Assembly: GCA_002308195.1 (NCBI GenBank)
Contig: DBVU01000035.1
Location: forward strand, 5,376 to 13,113
Source of the DNA: Bacteroidales bacterium UBA1256
GTDB lineage: Bacteria > Bacteroidota > Bacteroidia > Bacteroidales > Paludibacteraceae
Reading direction: 5' to 3'
DNA length: 7,738 bases
Shown here: one piece after another, positions 1 through 6,452 of the stretch
How the letters are laid out: the number at the start of each line of letters is the position of its first letter
How positions within the stretch are numbered: the stretch's first letter is position 1
Position numbers and translations under genes: made by a program
Notes under the pieces: model-generated
Databases searched by the model: none
Seen by the model: the letters and a program-made list of their open reading frames with translations, nothing else
Told to the model about the DNA's origin: nothing

Positions 1-1731
1 AATGACGTAGTGACCACTATCAGCGAGCAGATCACTATTCCGTCCAATGTACCTAACGCTACCTACCAACTCTACCTCTATCTGCCGGATGCTTCGGCTA
101 CCATTGCCGACGACCCGCGTTATGCTGTTCGTTTTGCCAATCAGAATATTTGGGATTCGAACACCGGTATGAACAACCTGAACGCAAGTATTCAGATTAC
201 CGGTGGTGCAGTTACTCCGGATCCTGAGTTGAGCGTGTCTGCTACGTCTGTCGCGTTTGGCGAAGTAACGGTTGGCACATCGGCCACCAAGACCTTCACT
301 GTCAGCGGTTCGAACCTAACAAACAATGTTACTATCAGCAGCAACAATAGCCTGCTGAATGTTTCGCCAAGCAGTCTTACTCCAACACAAGCATCGAATG
401 CTACGATTACTCTTAGCCTGACACCTGCGGCAGCAGGCAACGGAAGTGCAGTGGTTACTGTTGCAAGCAATGGTGCTGCTAGCAAGACCGTGAACGTAAC
501 ATGGACGGCTAAGACTAGCGGTGGCGGTGGTGATCCAACACCAAGCGGTGATGGTACGGTTATTTTCCATTGGCGTAGTGATGGTAGCCAACCAACAGCA
601 GGTACAGCGCTTACTACAATTGTTGGTTCGTTGATGCCGCAAACAACAGATAATTCAAAGTCCTTCTCTGCAGAAAGCGCAGGGTATGTGAGCACAGTAC
701 CTAGTGATTTGAAGGCCTCTGGCTCGAAAGGTGTTAAGTTTGGAGCTAATGCGTTGTATTTCACAATTAGTCCTATTGCTTCTGCTGGTAACTTCCAGAC
801 AGGTGATACCATCTATATTTGTGCATACAATCAATTCAAAGTGTCGTCTGCAGGTTTGCACTCTGGTAATGTTGTAAGTAGTATGGCAGGTGGCGCAGAT
901 AAGAGCAGTTATGCAGTTGCCTCGTTCGTCATCGGTGCAGGCGTTTCTTCTGCATCGTTGAATATTGAACGTGCGGTTAGCAGTGGCTCTGGTTTAGCAG
1001 CTATTAAGGTGGTTCGTCCAGGTCAAAGTAGCGGTGGCGGTGGAGACCCAACACCGGGTACGGATATCGTAATTGATGGTAGTTTCGACGATTGGTCTGA
1101 TTTGTCGAATTTGGCTCATGCAGAGGGCAGTGCAGGACTGTTTGGAATGCGTTGGTATGCTAACGAGACCGATATCTTCTACTATCTGGAGTATGATGCC
1201 CAGACTGCACACATTGATATTCTGTTGAGTACCGATGGCAATACTGCTACGGGTCACGATTCATGGTACTGGAGTCCTTCCGGTGCAGAATACCTAATCG
1301 AGGGTGAACCGGATGCTTATGCTGATGCTGGGCTGGCAGTATTTGACGACAATCTGACAGACAAAGGTGACTGGGATAACGGATGGATAGATTCCAACAT
1401 AGAGGATTATCAGATTTGCAGTGCTTCGGTGGCTTTAGCCAACGGCCATAAGGCGTTGGAGGGCAAAATCAGCCAAGCCAAACTGGCAGCCATTACTGAA
1501 CTGCGCGTAGGCGTATTCCTCATGGATGCTAGTTGGGGTGATGCAGGTTCATTGCCACAAGGCAACGGAGGAAGTCTCGTTCCTATGTTGGAAGTGCCAA
1601 TCTACAAAACTCCTACCGCTATCGATGTGCTGAAGACTACAGACTCTGCGCACAAGATACTTCGCAATGGTCAATTGCTGATTATCCGCGACGGTAAGAT
1701 TTATACCGTACAAGGACAGATCTACGAATGA
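1..1731 (+). CDS. Secreted modular protein, C-terminal part (DUF4832 remnant, ASH/Ig-like, unknown beta domain, CBM9/DOMON-like domain, sorting tail); 5' end outside window
   Basis: The frame is open from base 1, so the real start lies left of the window. The GTG at 10 is just an internal valine. Numbering residues from that GTG, 1-66 (LYLPDASATIADDPRYAVRFA..WD..TGMNNL) match the end of DUF4832 domains as I remember them. Residues 73-167 form an ASH/Ig-like beta-sandwich (FGEVTVGTSATKTFTVSG). Residues 183-337 are a Ser/Gly/Ala-rich, beta-rich domain that I cannot name. Residues 352-533 start with IDGSFDDWSDL and resemble CBM9/DOMON-type carbohydrate-binding folds. Two SGGGGDPTP linkers separate the last three domains. 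The final 40 residues (KILRNGQLLIIRDGKIYTVQGQ) resemble the short C-terminal tails of type IX-secreted Bacteroidota proteins. A surface or secreted glycan-related role is inference; no catalytic residues are visible in this part. The gene ends before a shared terminator and converges with the minus-strand operon. Confidence 0.8.
   Translation, partial: NDVVTTISEQITIPSNVPNATYQLYLYLPDASATIADDPRYAVRFANQNIWDSNTGMNNLNASIQITGGAVTPDPELSVSATSVAFGEVTVGTSATKTFTVSGSNLTNNVTISSNNSLLNVSPSSLTPTQASNATITLSLTPAAAGNGSAVVTVASNGAASKTVNVTWTAKTSGGGGDPTPSGDGTVIFHWRSDGSQPTAGTALTTIVGSLMPQTTDNSKSFSAESAGYVSTVPSDLKASGSKGVKFGANALYFTISPIASAGNFQTGDTIYICAYNQFKVSSAGLHSGNVVSSMAGGADKSSYAVASFVIGAGVSSASLNIERAVSSGSGLAAIKVVRPGQSSGGGGDPTPGTDIVIDGSFDDWSDLSNLAHAEGSAGLFGMRWYANETDIFYYLEYDAQTAHIDILLSTDGNTATGHDSWYWSPSGAEYLIEGEPDAYADAGLAVFDDNLTDKGDWDNGWIDSNIEDYQICSASVALANGHKALEGKISQAKLAAITELRVGVFLMDASWGDAGSLPQGNGGSLVPMLEVPIYKTPTAIDVLKTTDSAHKILRNGQLLIIRDGKIYTVQGQIYE
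517..543 (+). repeat. Gly-rich interdomain linker, copy 1
   Basis: This encodes SGGGGDPTP between the ASH/Ig-like domain and the unknown beta domain. Its 27 nt match copy 2 at 1030-1056 at 24 positions, and the three differences are all synonymous third-position changes. Such linkers are typical of shuffled modules in secreted proteins. Confidence 0.8.
1030..1056 (+). repeat. Gly-rich interdomain linker, copy 2
   Basis: This is the second in-frame copy of the SGGGGDPTP linker, between the unknown beta domain and the CBM9/DOMON-like domain. Together with copy 1 it precisely brackets the unrecognised domain encoded by about 556-1020. Confidence 0.8.
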
Positions 1732-1757
1732 TTGAGTGAATAAGTGAATTGTTAAAC

Positions 1758-1786
1758 AAAAAAGAGGCTTTCGGGCCTCTTTTTTT
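1758..1786. terminator. Bidirectional intrinsic terminator between convergent genes
   Basis: A GAGGC/GCCTC stem (1764-1768 with 1775-1779) closes a six-base loop, TTTCGG. It is flanked by six A (1758-1763) and seven T (1780-1786). Read on the + strand it gives a hairpin plus U-tract 27 nt after the stop of the secreted-protein gene. Read on the - strand it gives the same hairpin plus a six-U tract just after the S41 protease stop. One element therefore probably ends both transcripts. Confidence 0.9.
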
Positions 1787-1803
1787 GATATATATGCTGT
1801 AGT

Positions 1804-3390
1804 TTATTTCAATTCCTGCAATGCGCGTCCCAGTTCTTCATCGAAGCGCAACTGGTAGGCCGCTTGTCCACGTTGGTAGTAGTAGCGCAACACGATTTCC
1901 TCGCCAAGCATCTCTTTCACCTCATCTATGTTGCGGCGAATAGCTTCGCGGAAATCAGGTTTTAAGATAGGTGCCAATGCTTCTAATTGAGCTAACGTAG
2001 TGCTGTCGATATCTTCATGTCGCGCCATCTTGATCATGTCGTCGAAGAATTTGCTAGTTTCTGTCTCGTATGTGAACTTACGCTCATCAAGGAATGCACA
2101 GAAATCATCTATATCCGCGTCCGTCAGTTCAAATTTTTTCGGATCGGCTATCTGCTCGTGCAAACGGTGATAACGGGTTGCATAATCGAAGAAATAGTTG
2201 TTTACGTAAAGCGAATAGCAAATATCCACCTTGCTAGAATCGTCCATCACTATATCGGGAAGAATACCGCCTGCAGTATCTTTCTTCAGTTCGTGTCCTT
2301 TCTGACGTTCACTGTAGTCAATGGCTTGGATGCAACGCCCGGAGGGTAGGTAATACTTACTGGTAGTCACTTTGACGTGCCCGCCAAAGGCGATAGGCCG
2401 CACGTTTTGTACAAGACCTTTTCCATAAGTACGTTGACCTATCAGTTTTGCACGTTTCAGATCTTGCAACGAGCCTGCAACAATCTCGCTGGCTGATGCA
2501 GAATTCTTATTAACCAAAATGATGATAGGCAGGTCCTTGTATCGCGGATTATTGCGCGTACGATAAATGCGATTGCTATTGGCTGTCTTTCCTTTGGTTT
2601 CAACTACCATTTGGCCTTGCTCTACAAACAGATTGACCATCTGTAGCGCCTCGTCCACAATGCCGCCGCCATTGTTGCGCAAGTCAATGATCAGTTTGCG
2701 AGCGCCTTTGTTATAGTAAAGGTCGTCCAACGTGTTCGAGAAAGCTTGTGCAGACCCTTCTGTGAACTCTCCAAAAGCAATGTACCCAACCGGTTCAGAC
2801 AGGCTATCTGCTTCAAACACAGCCGAATAGGTTATCGGGTCTAGATGAATATCTTCGCGCACAATCTCCACCTTGAATGGCTTAGCCACGCCTTCGCGTT
2901 GAATCTTCAGCACAACGGTCGTTCCTGGCACTCCGCGCAGATTATTGCTCACCTCGCTAACGGTCTGTCCTTTTGTGTTGACACCATCCACCGAGAGAAT
3001 GCGGTCTCCTGCCAGTAATCCGGCGCGTTGAGCAGGTTTGCCTTCATACGGATTGACGATATAGGTGGCCATCTCATCGCTGCCGTCCTTTAATTTGCGT
3101 TGCTGAATGATACTACCTATACCTCCGTATTTTCCGGTAGTCATCATACGCAGTTCGCGGTCGTTCTTCTTAGGGAAATAGACCGTGTATGGGTCTATCT
3201 TATGCAGCATGGCATTGATGGCCGTCTCGGTCAGCGCCTCATAGTTGAGCGTGTCAACATAGTTGACATCCACCTGGCGCACCACATCGGTAAAGATAGT
3301 GATGCACTCGTCGGCCCGCGTTGTGCTTTGCCTCTGCTGTGCCATCAGGCACACAGGCACAAGCAGCAATATGAATAGTAGTTTCCGCAT
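1804..3390 (-). CDS. Exported S41 family C-terminal processing protease (CtpA/Prc-like)
   Basis: A 528-residue serine protease that should act in the periplasm or envelope, cutting proteins near their C-termini. Residues 1-17 form a signal peptide (hydrophobic stretch, cleavage after LMA). Cys14 sits in a poor lipobox (VPVC), so lipoprotein processing is unlikely. A helical N-terminal segment is followed by a PDZ domain at about 86-178, with carboxylate-binding loop GGIG at 89-92. The S41 core spans about 195-385. Ser299 in NSASASE, Lys324 in TYGKG and Gln328 match the Ser/Lys/Gln set of E. coli Prc (S430, K455, Q459) with the same spacing. A C-terminal helical region of about 130 residues follows. 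The start ATG shares one base with the coaD stop (TAATG), pointing to translational coupling. It is the last gene of the operon. The natural substrate cannot be told from the sequence. Confidence 0.93.
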   Translation of the reverse strand: MRKLLFILLLVPVCLMAQQRQSTTRADECITIFTDVVRQVDVNYVDTLNYEALTETAINAMLHKIDPYTVYFPKKNDRELRMMTTGKYGGIGSIIQQRKLKDGSDEMATYIVNPYEGKPAQRAGLLAGDRILSVDGVNTKGQTVSEVSNNLRGVPGTTVVLKIQREGVAKPFKVEIVREDIHLDPITYSAVFEADSLSEPVGYIAFGEFTEGSAQAFSNTLDDLYYNKGARKLIIDLRNNGGGIVDEALQMVNLFVEQGQMVVETKGKTANSNRIYRTRNNPRYKDLPIIILVNKNSASASEIVAGSLQDLKRAKLIGQRTYGKGLVQNVRPIAFGGHVKVTTSKYYLPSGRCIQAIDYSERQKGHELKKDTAGGILPDIVMDDSSKVDICYSLYVNNYFFDYATRYHRLHEQIADPKKFELTDADIDDFCAFLDERKFTYETETSKFFDDMIKMARHEDIDSTTLAQLEALAPILKPDFREAIRRNIDEVKEMLGEEIVLRYYYQRGQAAYQLRFDEELGRALQELK

Positions 3391-3839
3391 TATCTTAGCT
3401 TGTTCGGTACAAATTCGCTGACATCTTTTCCGTAAGCGTATAGGTCGCGCACTAGGGTAGAGGAGATGTGTGCATACTCCGGACGAGTGTAGAGGATGAT
3501 GGTCTCCACGCCTCCCAATTGCTTGTTTGCCTCGGCCATATTACGCTCGTACTCAAAATCCTCGACGCAACGAATGCCACGAAGGATGAACTGTGCCTCT
3601 TGCTCTTTAGCAAAATCCACAGTCAGGCTATCATAGATAGCCACTCGCACACGCGGCTCGTCTTGAAATATCTTACGAATGGCCTCCTCGCGTTCACGAA
3701 TAGGGAATGTCTCACGCTTTGTACTATTGCGGCCCAAGCCGATAACAATCTCGTCAAAGAGTTCCAAACCACGCTTTACGATATCGTAGTGACCAACTGT
3801 AAATGGGTCGAATGACCCTGGAAAAATAGCTCTTCTCAT
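3390..3839 (-). CDS. coaD: Phosphopantetheine adenylyltransferase (CoA biosynthesis)
   Basis: This cytosolic enzyme transfers AMP from ATP to 4'-phosphopantetheine, giving dephospho-CoA, the penultimate step of CoA synthesis. At 149 residues it has the normal CoaD length. It carries the nucleotidyltransferase signature: FPGSFDPFTVGH at 6-17 with the TxGH motif at 14-17, Lys41, LRGIR at 86-90, and ISSTLVR at 125-131 for ATP binding. The ATG at 3839 sits directly before the PGSFDP strand as in other CoaD proteins, so the start is secure. It lies 11 nt after the acyltransferase gene, with an A-rich, Shine-Dalgarno-poor leader. Its stop overlaps the protease start. No residues look abnormal. Confidence 0.96.
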   Translation of the reverse strand: MRRAIFPGSFDPFTVGHYDIVKRGLELFDEIVIGLGRNSTKRETFPIREREEAIRKIFQDEPRVRVAIYDSLTVDFAKEQEAQFILRGIRCVEDFEYERNMAEANKQLGGVETIILYTRPEYAHISSTLVRDLYAYGKDVSEFVPNKLR

Positions 3840-3850
3840 GTTTTTCTTTC

Positions 3851-4861
3851 TTATTTGTTTTGTTCTCCGTTTTCCATGGCTTTGCGATGATTCAATTCTG
3901 GAAAACGGTACATTTCTATTAGTTTTTCTCGCAAGAACTGTTCGTCCTTGTTTGGTATATTGATTAATGCCAAACGACTCTCAATATACTCTTCAAATTC
4001 TGTGCCACGCTCATATATCTCATAGCCCAAATGAATATGTCGGTCTATTATGTCGCAAATATGCTGCAACTGTTCGTTAAGCGATTGTTCTCGATATTCC
4101 GGATGAGCCGCCAACATAGCATCTATCTCGGGGTTGATGCTTGGCGTCAGACGATATACAACGTGTCCTTTTCTTCCGTTAATGCCCGTTATCATCGATT
4201 CCACATCATCGCGTTTGGTTTTGTGCCAATGCGGATTATCACGTTTGAGTTGCATTTCGCGCGCCTTGAGATAATCGCATGGATCGTATTGATAGGTGAT
4301 GCTTACCGGGCAGAAATTCAGTATTTTAACAGCTTCGTATAGGTCATCCGCACCCATTGTTAGCATCTTTATCACACTGCTTTGCGTCAGGTCATTGCTG
4401 TCTTTAGCTCGTCCTTCGCGTTGTGCCAACCAGATGGATTTGTGTTGTTCGCGCAGATGGCGAATGTATGCCGACAAGTGACGCGAATTCTCCAGTTGGG
4501 CATGCGCCCCGATATTTCGCTTCACCACAAAACAGCGAAGAAAACGCACCGTATGTTCAATCCACGGTTTTGCAAATAGGTTATCGCCTATGCCCATGAA
4601 TGGACGAATAAAATAGCGCTTTCGCAGCAAGAACGACAACCACGCCGCGTCCATGACGATGTCTCGATGGTTGGTGATGAAGAATGCACCGTGTTTGATG
4701 TCTTGTTCTATCTGTTTGCGGTCGCCCAGATAATCTAGACGAAGACTATCTGTCGTTTTCTTCTCCAGATATTTCAGGTAGGGGAAAGGGGTCAGCCAAT
4801 CTCCCACGGCCAAAATGGCTCCTACGCGGTAAGCCCGTATGTCCGAGAAATCTTCTTTCAT
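3851..4861 (-). CDS. PlsC-like acyltransferase (LPLAT superfamily)
   Basis: A 336-residue protein with the blocks of the lysophospholipid acyltransferase superfamily, which move acyl groups from acyl-ACP or acyl-CoA onto glycerol-phosphate-type acceptors at the inner membrane. Block I is TNHRDIVMD (63-71, catalytic His65). A substrate-binding region follows at about 88-101 (FMGIGDNLFAKPW), then block III WLAQREGRAKDSND (144-157), corresponding to FPEGTRS of PlsC, and block IV CPVSITYQYDPCD (184-196). The aspartate is six residues after His65 (HX5D), while the classical motif is HX4D. There is no strong transmembrane helix. The start overlaps the upstream YigZ-family stop (ATGA), and coaD follows after 11 nt. 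The C-terminal 120 residues are charged and helical. It could be a second AGPAT or an amino-acid-lipid O-acyltransferase; the substrate is not visible. Confidence 0.8.
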   Translation of the reverse strand: MKEDFSDIRAYRVGAILAVGDWLTPFPYLKYLEKKTTDSLRLDYLGDRKQIEQDIKHGAFFITNHRDIVMDAAWLSFLLRKRYFIRPFMGIGDNLFAKPWIEHTVRFLRCFVVKRNIGAHAQLENSRHLSAYIRHLREQHKSIWLAQREGRAKDSNDLTQSSVIKMLTMGADDLYEAVKILNFCPVSITYQYDPCDYLKAREMQLKRDNPHWHKTKRDDVESMITGINGRKGHVVYRLTPSINPEIDAMLAAHPEYREQSLNEQLQHICDIIDRHIHLGYEIYERGTEFEEYIESRLALINIPNKDEQFLREKLIEMYRFPELNHRKAMENGEQNK

Positions 4862-5229
4862 ACTATTGTTGCCTTTTCTAATGCATCTTTACTAGCCTCA
4901 CGATACGCGACCATCAGTCCGCCTGTGCCAAGCAGTGTGCCGCCGAAATAACGAACCACTACCACCAGAATCTGGTCTATATTTTTGGCGTCTATCGAAC
5001 GCAAAATAGGCAGACCTGCTGTGCCGTGCGGCTCGCCATCATCTTTAGTCCGCCATAGGTCTTGTCCCAACCGATAGGCATAACACACATGGCGAGCATC
5101 GTGATATTTCTTCTTGTACCACGCTATGCGTGCTTTGGCTTGCTCCTCATCCATAATGGGCTCAGCAAATGCGAGGAATTTGCTTCCTCGGTCTTTGTAT
5201 ATGCCCTGTGTCGGTTCTTTGATGGTCAT
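4858..5229 (-). CDS. IMPACT/YigZ family protein (UPF0029), single-domain
   Basis: A 123-residue protein matching the N-terminal UPF0029 domain of YigZ/IMPACT. Visible features are the opening EPTQGIYKDRGSKFLAFA, DARHVCYAYRLG, DDGEPHGTAG, and the signature VVVVRYFGGTLLGTGGL followed by YREA. The start is ATG at 5229, which forms an ATGA overlap with the stop of the C1 peptidase. The frame stays open upstream to 5361, but those extra 44 codons lie inside the peptidase gene and have no family similarity. E. coli YigZ is about 200 residues with a C-terminal DUF1949 domain; here the protein stops right after the first domain and the acyltransferase starts in a second ATGA overlap, so DUF1949 is absent. 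Eukaryotic IMPACT binds GCN1; the bacterial role is poorly known, and involvement in translation or RNA binding is only an inference. Confidence 0.88.
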   Translation of the reverse strand: MTIKEPTQGIYKDRGSKFLAFAEPIMDEEQAKARIAWYKKKYHDARHVCYAYRLGQDLWRTKDDGEPHGTAGLPILRSIDAKNIDQILVVVVRYFGGTLLGTGGLMVAYREASKDALEKATIV

Positions 5230-6440
5230 TTGATACCCAGTTTCTTCTTGATATCTTTCGGTATAGCATTCTTGTGAACCAGTACATCGTTGGTTTTGTA
5301 TTGCATAAAGGCCTCGCTGATGTACCAAATACCCTTGTAGTCCGAACGCATCGTGCCCCACGAGTTCTTCACCATGTAATAGCGCTTGCCGTTTTGGTCT
5401 TTGGCGGTACCGAAAATCTGCATACCATGGTCATCGGTCGTTTCCCAATTGTCGTACGCGTCTTGACGCATCTGTTGGGTGATAGTTTTCTCCGGCAATG
5501 GACGTTTGGTCAGTTCTTCTTTCTGCTTGTCTTTGCTCATACCAACCCATTTCTGCATATCGCTTCCTGTCAGGTCCGCGCCATTGTCCGCATCAGGCAC
5601 CACACCTATTCCTTTGCGGGTAAAACCTATTTCCGAAACATCCGCACCCCATGCCAGTGTGTAACCGTTGGCAATGGCGTTGTCGATAATGCGCATCAAA
5701 TCCTCCATCGGCACATTGTACATCTGGTCCATGCGCCAGTTGTCTGGCACTTCCAGTGCAAAACGCTCGTAGAACGGATGATGAGTGTAACTCGTGATTG
5801 ACACGTAGTCATCCGCGTTCAAACCTAGCATCTGAACGAACGATTGCGGCGTGTATTTCTTGCCATCATATTCAAACTCTTCCGGACATGGACCGAGATA
5901 GGTGTCATAAATAGCCTGAAATCCTTCACGCCAAACGGGCGAAAGTTTCTTCTGTTTCTTCAATCCGCTCAAATAACCGCTTGCTACGGCACTTAGCTCG
6001 CTGAAAACGGGTAGGGTATCGGCTTCGGTCCAACCGTAACGAATACCGGGCATTGCACTTTTCGGAACAAGTCCGTAGTGTTGCATGCAATAAATGACAT
6101 CGTAAGCCGAACCGCCTTCAGCAAATCTAGGCTCGTTGTACAGACGCACGCAATAGATAGCGCGGTCCATCATCGTCTTGCTGACCACGAACATCGGAGC
6201 CAGTTCCACTTCTTTGCCTTTGATACGCAGTACCTCTGACTCGAGAAAACCGAGTGTAGAGAATGCCCAACAGGTTCCGCTGCGGTGTTGGTCTTTTACA
6301 CGCGTAATAGGCACACTATCCACCGTGGTGAATTGCCAACCTTCTTCTACGCTATCTTTCTTAACTTCTGTGCTGTCTGTCTGCGCAAAGGCGCTGAGAC
6401 TTGCCGCCAAAGCGGCTACTATCAATAATGCTTTTCTCAT
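5226..6440 (-). CDS. Exported C1B-type cysteine peptidase (aminopeptidase C/bleomycin hydrolase-like)
   Basis: A 404-residue papain-fold cysteine peptidase. Residues 1-19 form a clear signal peptide (MRKALLIVAALAASLSAFA, cleaved before QTD), so it acts in the periplasm or envelope, unlike cytosolic PepC. The oxyanion Gln51 and nucleophile Cys57 lie in DQHRSGTCWAFS, His338 in DDHGMQIFG and Asn359 in VKNSWG, completing the active site. The large insertion between Cys and His and the segment GYTLAWGADVSEIGF (259-273) resemble bleomycin hydrolase rather than papain. There is no long propeptide: only about 30 residues lie between the signal cleavage site and the mature-like core. The C-terminus is Lys-rich (KDIKKKLGIK); in the family the C-terminal tail reaches into the active-site cleft. 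It starts 12 nt after prfB and overlaps the YigZ-family gene by ATGA. Peptide scavenging is a reasonable guess. Confidence 0.9.
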   Translation of the reverse strand: MRKALLIVAALAASLSAFAQTDSTEVKKDSVEEGWQFTTVDSVPITRVKDQHRSGTCWAFSTLGFLESEVLRIKGKEVELAPMFVVSKTMMDRAIYCVRLYNEPRFAEGGSAYDVIYCMQHYGLVPKSAMPGIRYGWTEADTLPVFSELSAVASGYLSGLKKQKKLSPVWREGFQAIYDTYLGPCPEEFEYDGKKYTPQSFVQMLGLNADDYVSITSYTHHPFYERFALEVPDNWRMDQMYNVPMEDLMRIIDNAIANGYTLAWGADVSEIGFTRKGIGVVPDADNGADLTGSDMQKWVGMSKDKQKEELTKRPLPEKTITQQMRQDAYDNWETTDDHGMQIFGTAKDQNGKRYYMVKNSWGTMRSDYKGIWYISEAFMQYKTNDVLVHKNAIPKDIKKKLGIK

Positions 6441-6452
6441 AATTCGTAATTT

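Noticed and set aside
192..812. A 206-codon minus-strand open frame opposite the secreted-protein gene
   Set aside because: It is hydrophobic and Val/Leu-rich as expected from the complement of Ser/Thr/Gly/Ala-rich coding sequence. It has no family similarity and no promoter, and it lies wholly inside a well-supported gene.
1804..3390. Lipoprotein signal around Cys14 of the S41 protease
   Set aside because: The residues before Cys (VPV) do not fit a lipobox, and a standard signal peptidase I site (LMA before QQ) follows directly.
5230..5361. N-terminal extension of the YigZ-family protein by 44 codons
   Set aside because: These codons overlap the end of the peptidase gene in another frame and encode no family-like sequence; the ATG at 5229 gives an ATGA overlap and matches the family start.
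5274..5801. A 175-codon plus-strand open frame opposite the C1 peptidase gene
   Set aside because: There is no recognisable domain or start signal, and the peptidase on the other strand has all its active-site residues.
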